Below are positions 52,879 through 62,400 of a DNA stretch of 64,000 nt, piece after piece. The DNA lies in assembly GCF_029960645.1 (NCBI RefSeq), contig NZ_JASBQY010000001.1, positions 83,641 to 147,640 on the forward strand, read 5' to 3'. Below the pieces are notes generated by a model. That model was not told the origin of the DNA and did no database searches. It saw nothing but the letters and a program-made list of their open reading frames with translations. A program made the translations under genes and the position numbers. The first letter of the stretch is position 1. The number at the start of each line of letters is the position of its first letter. Source of the DNA: Arthrobacter sp. AL12 (GTDB lineage: Bacteria; Actinomycetota; Actinomycetes; Actinomycetales; Micrococcaceae).

Positions 52879-53820
52879 TCAGTTGCTGGCCGTCAGCCGG
52901 CGGTGGCCAGGCGTCCTGGCCGGGTCTTCGAGCTTCGCCTTGACCGGGATGCGGATCCCTGCAGCGGTGATCCGCCGCTGGGCTTCCGCGGCCGAGACGA
53001 GTTCGCCCACTGCCGGAGTGTCGCCGAGCAGGACCACGGAGTGCACGATCGTGTGCTCGTAGACGTGGACCAGGTTGAAGGCCTGCCCGCCGTCGCGTCC
53101 CCGGGTTCCGCCGACCGGAACGTTGAGGTCCTGCGTGTAGCAGGTGGCCGATGCCACGGACACCGGGATCCCCGCGAACGTCGCCGTCGTCGAATAGTGC
53201 AGGTGGCCGCCCAGAATCGAACGGACGTCGGAGTTCCGCAGGACACCGGCCAATGCCGTCTGGTTCCGAAGCTCCACCAGGACGGCGAGGTCCAGTACCG
53301 AGGGCACCGGCGGGTGGTGCAGGGCAAGGATGGTTCCGTCCGGGGCGGGAGTGGCGAGCTCGGCCGCGAGCCACTCCAGCTGATCGGGGCTCAGCTCGCC
53401 GTGGTGAAAACCGGGGACTGACGTGTCGAGGGTGATGATCCGCAGACCGTTGATGAAGTACGTGTGGTCCACGGGGGCGTCGTCGGCCGGCAGGTCCAGC
53501 AGGCCGGCACGGAAGTGGGCCCGGTTGTCGTGGTTGCCCATCGCCCAGATGACTTTCGCGCCCATGGCCTTGCAGGCGGGCTCTGCGATGGCCCGCAACT
53601 TGGCATAGGCCTCGGGTTCTCCCCGGTCGGCGAGGTCGCCGGTGAAAATGACCGCTTCGGGGCGCGCTCCGGAAGCCCGGACTTCGTCAAAGAGTTGCTG
53701 GAGCAGGGCGTCGCTGTCAACCACACCATGCAATGGTGCCGAACCTCCCAGCAGGTGGGGGTCACTCAGATGGAGTAAGAAATGACGTGGCCGGGGGTGC
53801 TCGGCCTCGATGAGCTCCAT
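52879..53820 (-). CDS. cpdA: CpdA-like 3',5'-cyclic-nucleotide phosphodiesterase
   Basis: 313-residue metallophosphoesterase with the class III phosphodiesterase blocks: [12 protein letters not shown] (D-x-H), [16 protein letters not shown] (G-D), [12 protein letters not shown] (G-N-H-D), LALHHPPVP, and [12 protein letters not shown] (G-H-x-H). All metal-ligand residues look present. AGGAAGGTAGCA precedes ATG 53820. The assignment to cAMP hydrolysis follows the CpdA family; other phosphodiesters are possible. Confidence 0.87.
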   Translation of the reverse strand: MELIEAEHPRPRHFLLHLSDPHLLGGSAPLHGVVDSDALLQQLFDEVRASGARPEAVIFTGDLADRGEPEAYAKLRAIAEPACKAMGAKVIWAMGNHDNRAHFRAGLLDLPADDAPVDHTYFINGLRIITLDTSVPGFHHGELSPDQLEWLAAELATPAPDGTILALHHPPVPSVLDLAVLVELRNQTALAGVLRNSDVRSILGGHLHYSTTATFAGIPVSVASATCYTQDLNVPVGGTRGRDGGQAFNLVHVYEHTIVHSVVLLGDTPAVGELVSAAEAQRRITAAGIRIPVKAKLEDPARTPGHRRLTASN

Positions 53821-53943
53821 TGCTACCTTCCTGGTTGGGTGGAAGCGGTTGCCTCCAGCGTCCCTCTCAGTAATGTCTATCCAACCAGACATTCGGCCAA
53901 CAATGTGCAAACTCCAGTAGGCATGTTCGAAAAGAGGCAATAA

Positions 53944-54014
53944 CCGAGTAATCCGGCGGACACATACCTGACCTGCCAAGGGCCGGCCGTGCCCGCCGGA
54001 TTATCACTACTCGG
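53944..54014 (-). terminator. Long interrupted hairpin after fdhA
   Basis: TAATCCGGCGG (53949-53959) pairs with CCGCCGGATTA (53993-54003), and CCGAGTA (53944-53950) with TACTCGG (54008-54014), with a small bulge; GGCCGGCC sits in the loop. It lies 12 bp past the formaldehyde dehydrogenase stop. The rest of 53821-54025 carries only the upstream region of the CpdA-like gene. Confidence 0.6.
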
Positions 54015-54025
54015 ATTCCGTGCGG

Positions 54026-55237
54026 TTAGCTCAGGTATCCGTTCGGATTCAGCACGTACTTTGTGGCTGCGCCGGCGTCGAACTCCGCGTAACCCCTCGG
54101 TGCGTCTTCCAGGGAGATTGCCTTGGCGTTGACGTTCTTGGCAATGTGGACCTTGTCATGCAGGATCGCCATCATCAGCTGGCGGTTGTACTTCATCACC
54201 GGACACTGGCCGGTGGTGAAGCTCAGCGACTTGGCCCAGCCGGTGCCGAGGCTGAGCGAGAGAGCGCCCTTCTTGGCGGCCTCGTCGATGCCGCCCGGGT
54301 CCCCGGTGACGTAGAGTCCCGGAATACCCAGCGCACCGCCGGCGGCCGTGATATCCATCAGCGAGTTGAGGACCGTGGCCGGAGCTTCCTTGGCGTCGTG
54401 GCCATGCCCCCTGGCTTCGAAACCGACGGCGTCGACACCGCAGTCGACTTCCGGAATGCCCAGGATCTGTTCAATCTGCTCGGCCGGCCCGCCTTCGGTC
54501 AGATCGATGGTTTCGCAGCCGAAGCTGCGTGCCCGGGCAAGGCGGTCGGCGTTCAGGTCGCCGACTATCACGACGGCGGCACCCAGCAGATGCGCGCTGG
54601 TGGCCGCGGCCAGCCCGACCGGACCGGCGCCGGCGATGTAGACCGTAGAGCCAACGCCCACGCCGGCGCTGACGGCGCCATGGAAGCCCGTCGGGAAGAT
54701 ATCCGACAGCATTGTCAGGTCCATCATCTTCTCGAGGGCCTGGTCCCTGTCCGGGAACTTCAGCAGGTTCCAGTCTGCGTACGGCACCAGGACGTAATTG
54801 GCCTGGCCGCCGACCCAGCCACCCATGTCCACGTACCCGTAGGCGGCACCCGGCCGGGCGGGGTTGACGTTGAGGCAAATGCCGGTCTTCCGCTCTTTGC
54901 AGTTGCGGCAGCGGCCGCAGGCGATATTGAAGGGGACCGAGCAGATGTCCCCCACCTTGATGAACTCAACGTCCGGTCCGACTTCCACGACCTCGCCGGT
55001 GATTTCGTGGCCCAGCACCAGGTCAGTGGGGGCTGTGGTGCGGCCTCGAACCATGTGCTGGTCGGAGCCGCAAATGTTCGTGGCAACGGTTTTAAGGATC
55101 ACGCCATGGCGCACCGAACGGCCCACGTTGGCGGGGTTGACCCCCGGGCCGTCTTTGAGTTCGAAGCTGGGGTAGTCAATGTCGATCAGTTCGACCTTGC
55201 CCGGCCCCTTGTAGGCAACGGCTTTGTTCCCTGTCAT
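54026..55237 (-). CDS. fdhA: Glutathione-independent formaldehyde dehydrogenase
   Basis: 403-residue zinc-dependent medium-chain dehydrogenase, matching the Pseudomonas putida-type NAD-linked, glutathione-independent formaldehyde dehydrogenase. Catalytic-zinc region NICGSDQHMVRGRTTAPTDL and GHEITGEVVEVG, structural-zinc cysteines CGRCRNCKERKTGICLNVNP, and the nucleotide loop IAGAGPVGLAAATSAHLLGA are visible. ATG 55237 is preceded by AGGAGGAAAGTG. The length (about 400) matches the family. Detoxifies formaldehyde to formate. 55238-55461 holds its promoter region and no gene. Confidence 0.92.
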   Translation of the reverse strand: MTGNKAVAYKGPGKVELIDIDYPSFELKDGPGVNPANVGRSVRHGVILKTVATNICGSDQHMVRGRTTAPTDLVLGHEITGEVVEVGPDVEFIKVGDICSVPFNIACGRCRNCKERKTGICLNVNPARPGAAYGYVDMGGWVGGQANYVLVPYADWNLLKFPDRDQALEKMMDLTMLSDIFPTGFHGAVSAGVGVGSTVYIAGAGPVGLAAATSAHLLGAAVVIVGDLNADRLARARSFGCETIDLTEGGPAEQIEQILGIPEVDCGVDAVGFEARGHGHDAKEAPATVLNSLMDITAAGGALGIPGLYVTGDPGGIDEAAKKGALSLSLGTGWAKSLSFTTGQCPVMKYNRQLMMAILHDKVHIAKNVNAKAISLEDAPRGYAEFDAGAATKYVLNPNGYLS

Positions 55238-55461
55238 CACTTTCCTCCTGGTTTCACGGACCCCCAATATGAGTGTCCAGTTGTGATTCACGAAGCGTGC
55301 TGATGCACCGTCCCCGGGCCCGTGACGGCAGGGCCGCCAGCTCACACACGCGTGTCTGCGCCGTGCGTGTGCCCGGTTGATTTGGAAGGTCCGGCCAGTC
55401 TAGGCGGTAAGCATACTTAGGGATAGGGGTCATTGTCCCCTTGTGCTCTGGGAGCCGGCTC

Positions 55462-55947
55462 TCAGGCAAGGGCGGACTGTACGGCTTCAATAATCTCTGG
55501 TGAGTCGGGCTCCACGGTGGGGGCGAAACGCGCCACCACCTCGCCGTCGCGGTTCACCAGGAACTTCTCAAAGTTCCATTTCACCAATCCCGGCAGAAAG
55601 CTGTTCTTGAATTTGGTGAGCTCGGCGTAGAGCGGGTGCTGGCTCTTGCCGCGGACGTCGGCTTTGGTGGTGAGCGGGAAGGTCACGCCGAAATTCCGTT
55701 CGCAGAATTCAGCGATCTCGGAGTCGGCGGCGGGTTCCTGGCCCGCGAACTGGTTGCAGGGCACACCGAGCACCTGGAAGCCCTGCCCGCGGAACTTGTT
55801 GTGCAGCGCCTCGAGGCCGGCGTACTGCGGCGTGAATCCGCACTGTGAAGCAACGTTCACGACCAGCACCACTTCTCCCTTGAAGCGGCCAAAATCGCTG
55901 TCTGTGCCGTCGATGAGTGTGAGCGGAATGCTGTGGAGAGAGGTCAT
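55462..55947 (-). CDS. Glutathione peroxidase-family thiol peroxidase
   Basis: 161-residue peroxidase: VNVASQCGFTPQYAGLEAL with the peroxidatic Cys, VLGVPCNQFAGQEPAADSEI with the resolving-type Cys and catalytic Gln, and the catalytic Trp in LVKWNFEKFLVNRDGEVV. This is the non-selenium, probably thioredoxin-dependent bacterial type. GAGGAACCTTCTC precedes ATG 55947. Confidence 0.93.
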   Translation of the reverse strand: MTSLHSIPLTLIDGTDSDFGRFKGEVVLVVNVASQCGFTPQYAGLEALHNKFRGQGFQVLGVPCNQFAGQEPAADSEIAEFCERNFGVTFPLTTKADVRGKSQHPLYAELTKFKNSFLPGLVKWNFEKFLVNRDGEVVARFAPTVEPDSPEIIEAVQSALA

Positions 55948-56056
55948 GAGAAGGTTCCTCGCGAAGTGGTCATGAAGTTCGTGTCCGGAGCGGCGCTCCG
56001 GAAGTCGTCACGACTGTCATTCGATACCAACGCGTGGAGGTATGGGTTTGTGCCGG

Positions 56057-57631
56057 CTACGGGCCAGGGGTCAGCGACGGGTCCGTGGTCGCCGACGGTT
56101 CAGCGGTCGGGGTGGGCGCGGGCGGTGCAGGTTCCTCGGTGGGCGCGGGCGGTGCAGGTTCCTCGGTGGGCGCGGGCGGGGGCGGCGGCGGAGCCACCAC
56201 CGGTGGCGGTGCGGGCGCCACGACCGGCGGAGGCGGAGGTGGCGGTGCGGGCGCCACGACCGGCGGAGGCGGAGGCGCAGGCGCCGCGGTGGTCTCCGGC
56301 GGCGGAGGAGGCGGTGGAGGAGGCGGTGGGGTGGTCTCAGACGGCGGCGGGGGCGCGGTGGTCTCCGACGGTGGCGGGGGCGCGGTGGTCTCCGACGGTG
56401 GCGGGGGCGCGGTGCTCGGCTCCGAGGGAGGCGGCGGTGCGGTGGTCTCCGACGGTGGCGGCGCGGGCGCGGTACTCGGATCCGACGGAGGCGGCGTGTT
56501 GGTCGGCGTCGACGGAGGCGGGCTGGTCGGCGTCGGTGTGCCCGCCGTCGTCGTGGTCCCGCTCGGGGACCCGCTCGGCGGCTGGCTGGGTTCGAGCGTT
56601 GGCGTGTCCGAGCGCGTCTTGGTCGGCGACAGCCCGTCCCAGATGGACGGTGTGGGCGCGGGGGCCGGGGAAGAGGCGAACGGCGTTCCCGGCAGCGCTG
56701 CGGCGGGAACTTCCTGGCTGCCGCCAGCAACTACGTGCGTCCTGTCTTCAGAGACCGGGATCGCCCAGCCAAGGGAATTGTTGGAGGACTTGCCGGCGTC
56801 TGGTCCGTAGCTGACCATCTCAAGGGCGCTCAGCTCGTCCGTCTGCACGATCGGAAGAAGGATCCAGTCATGCGGATTCTTGTGGGAGCCGTTCAGGATG
56901 GTCTCAAAATGCAGGTGGCAGCCGGTGGAGGATCCCGTCGTTCCCACCCGGGCAATGACCTCGCCAACCCGCACCGAGTCGCCCTTCTTGACGGCGATCG
57001 CTTCAAGATGGTTGTAGGTGGTGATGAGACCGTTGCCGTGGTCGATTTCCACGCGGTTCCCGCCGCCCCACGGGTGCCAGCCGACAGCCCGCACGACGCC
57101 GGCGTCGGCCGAGTAGACACGGGTACCGCACGGCGCGGCATAGTCCTGGCCCCAGTGAAATTCCCCGGATGACCCCGAGATGGGGCTGGTTCGCAGCCCG
57201 AAGGGCGAAGACTCCCGAAGTGATTCGAGTGGGGCCATCAGGAACCCTTCGGCGGGGCGTTTCAGTCCGGCAGACGCCACGTTGAGTTCCCCTGGAACGC
57301 CGTCCTTGGAGGTTGTCTCGACCGTTGACCGGGTGTAGGCAACGAGCGCAAGGGCATCCGCTGTGAAGGCTACCGGCGCCAGGGGGTCGGCGGCCGGAAC
57401 GGTGCGGGCCCCAGCTGTGCCCGGGGTGTCCGGATCCAGCGTGCCCGGTCCCACCACGCCGTATGCCAGCGAGGGGGCCGGGACAACGGCGGTGCCGCTT
57501 CCCGACAGTCCCTGGACCCCGAAAGTCAGGACCGCAAGAGAGAGGCAAAAGCCGCCGGACAAACAGCGCACGGCAATTGTTCGCGTTCTGACTGCTCGCT
57601 CACTCGATGAGTTTCCCCAGTGTTTTCCCAC
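56057..57631 (-). CDS. M23 metallopeptidase with long proline-rich tail
   Basis: 524-residue secreted or membrane-anchored peptidase. A basic N-terminus precedes a hydrophobic signal/anchor (residues ~22-45). The M23 (LytM) domain covers ~135-255: FHWGQDYAAPCGTRVYSADA with the H-x-x-x-D zinc ligands and TGCHLHFETILNG with H-x-H. Residues ~330-524 are a low-complexity tail of Pro/Thr/Ser/Ala (repeats of PPPPSETTA and VVAPAPPPPP) likely spanning or binding the wall. The start is GTG 57631. It probably cleaves peptidoglycan cross-links. The tail's repeats make this DNA prone to slippage. Confidence 0.88.
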   Translation of the reverse strand: MGKHWGNSSSERAVRTRTIAVRCLSGGFCLSLAVLTFGVQGLSGSGTAVVPAPSLAYGVVGPGTLDPDTPGTAGARTVPAADPLAPVAFTADALALVAYTRSTVETTSKDGVPGELNVASAGLKRPAEGFLMAPLESLRESSPFGLRTSPISGSSGEFHWGQDYAAPCGTRVYSADAGVVRAVGWHPWGGGNRVEIDHGNGLITTYNHLEAIAVKKGDSVRVGEVIARVGTTGSSTGCHLHFETILNGSHKNPHDWILLPIVQTDELSALEMVSYGPDAGKSSNNSLGWAIPVSEDRTHVVAGGSQEVPAAALPGTPFASSPAPAPTPSIWDGLSPTKTRSDTPTLEPSQPPSGSPSGTTTTAGTPTPTSPPPSTPTNTPPPSDPSTAPAPPPSETTAPPPPSEPSTAPPPPSETTAPPPPSETTAPPPPSETTPPPPPPPPPPPETTAAPAPPPPPVVAPAPPPPPPPVVAPAPPPVVAPPPPPPAPTEEPAPPAPTEEPAPPAPTPTAEPSATTDPSLTPGP

Positions 57632-57813
57632 GATGTGACTCCCGCATCCTGTTCGCCGGTCCCCAATTTTCGCGGACTCAGGTTCTTATGGGACCACAAT
57701 CAGAGGGACCTGGGAACCGTAAAAACTACCCCATTCCAACTACAGGTGGTGGACCAGTAGTACTCGTGATGCGGGCAGGTACCGGGCGGCGCAGCGGTGG
57801 GTGAGAATGGAGT

Positions 57814-58725
57814 ATGCGCAACCTCCTCAAGGAATGGCAGGCCGAACTCAAGCAGACGTTCACCGGGACCCGGGACGCCGTGCCGGACTGGGTTCCGCGC
57901 CTGGCGGAAGGCGACGACCCCGGCTACCACTTGCCAGGGTCCGCGGTCTGGGCCGTCCATGGGGACATGGCGACGATCGTGGCGGGAATACGCGCCCTGC
58001 TCATGCAGGCTCTGCACCCCGGTGCTCTGGCGGGCGTCCATGACCACTCCCGCTTCCGCGAGGACCCGCTGGGCCGGCTTGCCGGAACGATCCGATGGAT
58101 CTTTACGGTTTCCTACGGTTCAACGGCCGCGGCCCGGGCAGCCTCCGACTGGGTGCTGGGTCTCCATGGATCGGTGCGCGGGGATTACGTGGACGGACAT
58201 GGCGTCTCTCGGAGCTACGCGGCCAACGATCCGGAGCTGCTCCGCTGGGTGCACATTGCCTTCACCGACGCCTTCCTCTCGGCGCACAAGATCTGGGGCA
58301 GGCCGATTCCCGGCGGCCCCGACGCCTACGTGCGTGAGTGGGCGCAGGCCGGCCAGCTCATGGGAGTGGAGTCCCCGCCACTCAGCGAGGCGGAAATGCG
58401 CCGGCAGCTGGACCAGTGGCACGACGCCGGCGAGCTCCGTTCCGACGAAAGGGTCGCCGAGACGGTGGCATTCATCCGCAATCCGCCGCTCCATCCAGTG
58501 CTCAGGCCAGGCTACCGGGTGCTGTTCGCAGCGGCGGTGGCAAGTCTCGAACCCAAGTACCGCGACCTGTTGGGCCTGCGGACCGCGCGGCTGGGCCCCA
58601 TCCCGCTGCCGGTGAGGCTGGCCACGAGCGTAGCGCTCGGTGTCGTCCATCTTGCCCTGGGTCGGGTGGGTCCCAGCGAACAGGCCGCCCGCGCCCGCCT
58701 TCGCCGGCTGGGCCTCGCGGGGTGA
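57814..58725 (+). CDS. Oxygenase MpaB-like (DUF2236) protein
   Basis: 303-residue protein of the DUF2236/MpaB/latex-clearing-like family. ALLMQALHPGALAGVHDHSR carries the His residues that bind heme in that family, and FREDPLGRLAGTIRWIFTVSY follows. No membrane segment is certain. ATG 57814 begins the protein. Substrate is unknown. Confidence 0.85.
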   Translation: MRNLLKEWQAELKQTFTGTRDAVPDWVPRLAEGDDPGYHLPGSAVWAVHGDMATIVAGIRALLMQALHPGALAGVHDHSRFREDPLGRLAGTIRWIFTVSYGSTAAARAASDWVLGLHGSVRGDYVDGHGVSRSYAANDPELLRWVHIAFTDAFLSAHKIWGRPIPGGPDAYVREWAQAGQLMGVESPPLSEAEMRRQLDQWHDAGELRSDERVAETVAFIRNPPLHPVLRPGYRVLFAAAVASLEPKYRDLLGLRTARLGPIPLPVRLATSVALGVVHLALGRVGPSEQAARARLRRLGLAG

Positions 58726-58894
58726 GGCCGGACCGGACAAGGCCAGCGGCCTAAAAGCTGGTACGTTTCGGCCGCTGACCCGGGACCCGGGTTCCGGCGC
58801 CGGGAACACGTTGCCCGCTAACCCGCCGCTAACCCCAGCGCGGGACCACTCAGCGGACCACTCGGCGGATTCCGGGATTCCGGAGGACGCAAAA

Positions 58895-58919
58895 GGCCCC
58901 GGTCCAAGGGACCGGGGCC
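58895..58919 (-). terminator. Terminator of tRNA-Ser
   Basis: GGCCCCGGTCC (58895-58905) pairs with GGACCGGGGCC (58909-58919) around AAG; on the minus strand the stem is followed by TTTT (58891-58894). It lies just past the 3' end of tRNA-Ser. 58726-58894 otherwise shows no gene. Confidence 0.85.
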
Positions 58920-58924
58920 GACCG

Positions 58925-59009
58925 CGGAGAATGGGGGATTTGAACCCCCGAGGGCATTAACCCAACACGCGTTCCAGGCGTGCGCCATAGGCCGCTAGGC
59001 GAATTCTCC
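58925..59009 (-). tRNA. tRNA-Ser (GGA anticodon)
   Basis: 85-nt class II tRNA on the minus strand. The acceptor GGAGAAT pairs with ATTCTCC, followed by discriminator G and no encoded CCA. The anticodon loop CTGGAAC between CACGC and GCGTG gives anticodon GGA, so serine (UCC/UCU). The long variable arm (TTGGGTTAATGCCC) and the T-arm GGGGGTTCAAATCCCCC support the call. Confidence 0.95.
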
Positions 59010-59081
59010 AGTAGCTTCTGAATCAAAAGCAGATACTAGAATACCTGAACTTCCCGGCATCGCCCAATTGGCCCCTCGGCC

Positions 59082-59274
59082 CCCGCCCCACGGGACATGC
59101 CCCACCCTCCCCCCGGCCACTGGACATAAGCCCGAAATGTCCACTCAGAGCCGCGAAGACTGGGCATGTCCACACGCACACTCCCCCCGCCCCACGGGGC
59201 ATGCCCCACCCTCCCCCCGGCCACTGGACATAGCCCGGCATGCCCACTCAGAGCCGCGGAAAATGGGCATGTCC
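59082..59274. repeat. Tandem GC-rich repeat, two ~90-bp copies
   Basis: Copy A 59082-59171 and copy B 59186-59274 share CCCCGCCCCACGGG-CATGCC, CCACCCTCCCCCCGGCCACT, GGACATA-GCCCG, CCACTCAGAGCCGCG, and end in GGGCATGTCC. Short palindromic GGACATGCCC/GGGCATGTCC words recur. The DNA between tRNA-Ser and the SRP RNA shows no gene otherwise. A related but degenerate copy lies at 63900-64000. Confidence 0.85.
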
Positions 59275-59342
59275 CGCGGGATTTTTCGGCCGCGAGGAAC
59301 GCGATTCGGGGCACACTCAATCGTCGGGTAAACTTGCTGACG

Positions 59343-59433
59343 GCCCCTCATGTGGCGTCATCCTGTTGAACTCCCCCAGGACCGGAAGGTAGCAAGGGTA
59401 GATGGGCTCTGGCGGGTGCATGGGGGGTCTTTT
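59343..59433 (+). ncRNA. ffs: Signal recognition particle RNA (4.5S-type)
   Basis: The SRP core hallmark CCAGGACCGGAAGGTAGCAA (asymmetric loop plus GGAA tetraloop) is at about 59378-59397. Flanks pair, with CCCCTCATG near the 5' end and CATGGGGGGTC at the 3' end, followed by TTTT. It binds Ffh to target membrane proteins. It lies just upstream of dnaX, as in other actinobacteria. Ends are approximate. TAAACT at 59328-59333 could be the -10 box. Confidence 0.88.
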
Positions 59434-59462
59434 ATGTCTGTGCCGATTGGTAGGGTTTATCT

Positions 59463-62400
59463 GTGACTGTTACAACCGCCCTTTACCGCAGATACCGCCC
59501 CGATTCGTTCGCGGACGTTATCGGGCAGGAACACGTCACCGAGCCGCTGATGACGGCTCTGCGCAAGAACCGCGTCAACCACGCCTACCTCTTCTCGGGC
59601 CCTCGCGGCTGCGGAAAGACCACGTCCGCGCGCATCCTGGCCCGCTGCCTGAACTGCGCCGAGGGCCCCACGGACACCCCCTGCGGCAAGTGTCCCAGCT
59701 GCGTTGAACTCGCCCGCGGCGGCTCCGGGTCACTCGACGTCATAGAAATTGACGCCGCCAGCCACGGCGGCGTCGACGACGCCCGTGACCTGCGCGAACG
59801 GGCCACGTACGCCCCCGTCCGCGACCGCTACAAGATTTTCATCATCGACGAGGCCCATATGGTCACCTCTGCCGGCTTCAACGCCCTGCTCAAGATCGTC
59901 GAAGAGCCGCCGGAACACATCAAGTTCATCTTCGCCACCACGGAGCCGGACAAGGTCATCGGCACCATCCGCTCCCGCACGCACCACTACCCGTTCCGGC
60001 TCGTGCCGCCCGAACCGCTCATGGCGTACCTCGAACTGCTATGCACACAGGAGAACGTCCCGGTGGCGCCCGGCGTGCTCTCGCTCGTCATCCGCGCCGG
60101 CGGCGGTTCGGTGCGTGACTCGCTCTCCGTGCTGGACCAGCTCATGGCGGGCGCCGGACCCAACGGCCTGGACTACGAACTCGCCGTCGCGCTGCTCGGC
60201 TACACCCATGCTTCCCTGCTCGACGACGTCGTCGAGGCCGTCGCAGCGTCCGACGCCGCCACTGTGTTCCGGGCCGTGGACCGTGTCATCCAGACCGGGC
60301 ATGACCCCCGCCGTTTCGTGGAGGACCTGCTCGAGCGCTTCCGTGACCTCATCATTGTCCAGGCCATGCCGGAGAGCGCCCACTCGATCCTCCGCGGCAT
60401 GCCCGCGGACCAGATCGCGCGTCTGCAGAACCAGTCCCACAACCTGGGCGCGGCCGAGCTGTCGCGCGCGGCTGACGTCACCAACACGGCCCTCACCGAA
60501 ATGACCGGCGCCACGTCGCCGCGGCTCCACCTGGAGCTGCTCTGCGCCCGCATCCTGCTCCCGTCCTCCGAGCAGACCGAGCGCGGCATTGCCGCCCGGA
60601 TCGACAGGGTGGAACGCCGCCTGAATTACGCCGGCAACGACGTCGGGGCTCCCGCCGCCGCCGCGCCGGCGATCCCGGCCACAGCCGCTCCCGCCGTAGC
60701 CGTCCCGGCCCCCCTGGCACCGGTTCCTGCAACTGCAGCGCCGGCCGCCGCGGTCCCCGCAGCCCCGGCAGAATCCGCACCTGCCGCCGTACCCGCAGCC
60801 GCGGCAGAATCCGCACCTGCCGCGGTACCCGGGCGCGATGCCGAACCGGCCAGGGAAACACTCACCCCGCCGCGCGTCAGCACCGGAGACTGGCCCGTCG
60901 ACGAGTCCGACGCGGTCAACCGCGCCGAGCCCGGGCAGTCCCGCGCACCCCGGACGGCCGCGCCGGTGCAGCCGGCACCCCCGGTCCCGTCCACCCCGGC
61001 ACCGGCCATACCGGCCCCATCCGCAGTAGCCCAGAACCAGCCGTCCCCCGCCGCTCCCGCACCCGCGCGCGCCGCGGCCACCGGCTCCGGGCCCGACGTC
61101 GAAGTCCTCCGCCGCGCCTGGCCGGAGATCCTGCAGACGCTGACAAAAATCAAGCGGAGCACCTGGGCCCTGGTCGAGCCGAACGCCCAGGTGGGCCACT
61201 TCGAAGACCATGTCCTGACGCTCGCCTTCACCACCTCGGGCCTGGCCGGCGCGTTCGGCCGGGCGGATCACTCCGAGAATCTGCGGCAGGCGATCCACAA
61301 GACCATAGGCATCGAATGCCAGATCAATGCAGTGGCCAGCGGAAGCAACAGCGCAGCGAGCTCTGAACCAAACCCAAAAGCACCCGTTAGCCGGGACGTT
61401 CCGGCCACGTCCACCGACGCGGACTGGGGTCTGGCCCCGGCCGCCGCTCCGGCTCCTTCCGGGGCAGCAGGGGGCGTCACTGCCGGGCCGGATTCTGCGC
61501 AGGCTGAAGCGGCACCGGGAACCGGTCCAGTCACACCGGCCGCTCCAGCCCAGACACCTGTCACTCAGGCCGCTCCGGTCCAGACATCCGACTCCGCACC
61601 CACCTCGCCTGCTTTGGCGCCGACGCCCGTTCCGGCACCTGTTGCCCGCGAGGAACCGCCGGCCGATGTTCCGGCAGCCGAGGCCGCAGGCGAACAGCCG
61701 GGATCCTCCCCGGAGGCCGCCGGATCTTACGCCTACCCCGACGATGACTGGGGCCCGCCGCGGGACGAGGACGCTCCGCCGCTGGACGAGGAACCGCCCA
61801 TGGACTGGGACCCCGCGTCCCCCGTCGTGGCGCGCGCCGCCCAGCCGGCCCTCGCCCAGCAGTCCGCCGCGCCCGCCCGCAAAAGGGCTGCTTCGCCGGC
61901 GCGCTCGGCCGCTGCTGCCGCGACTCCCCCGGCCGTCACTCCGGCAGCGCCGGTGCCGGACACCGCCAACGACCCGTGGGCCCGCGCCGTCGAGCAGGCC
62001 CCCGGAATCTGGACGATCGGCTCGGACTCCAACGTCGGAAGCTACGCTCCCGGGACGCCCGTGACCCCCGAACCGGAGCCGGAACCGGAACCGCCGCACT
62101 ACGCACCTGCGGCGGCCCAGGTCCCCCACTACGCCGCAGCGGTGCCTGCTACCGCCGTCTACGAGCCAGTCGACTCCTCGTCATCCAACGGATGGGGAGA
62201 CTCCGCGGAGTTGGTGGCGGTCGGCGCCCCATCCCTTTCAGCCTCAGCAAACTCCGCGCCGACGGCTGCGCACGCGTCCTCAGCAGCCGCCGCGCCGACC
62301 GCTGCGCGGACACCGCCCACCCCGTCACCGGCTGTGGCCACGGCAGCCCCGGCGGCGCCACCTTCGACGGGCCGGCAGAGCCTCTATCAACGGCTCTCCA

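Noticed and set aside
56042..57172. Arg-rich plus-strand frames over the M23 gene
   Set aside because: Antisense of the Pro-rich tail; pure low complexity.
59082..59274. CRISPR array
   Set aside because: Only two long copies with no regular spacers and no cas genes.
60039..62129. 696-residue minus-strand frame over dnaX
   Set aside because: Antisense of the Ala/Pro-rich tail; Gly/Arg/Cys-rich with no family.
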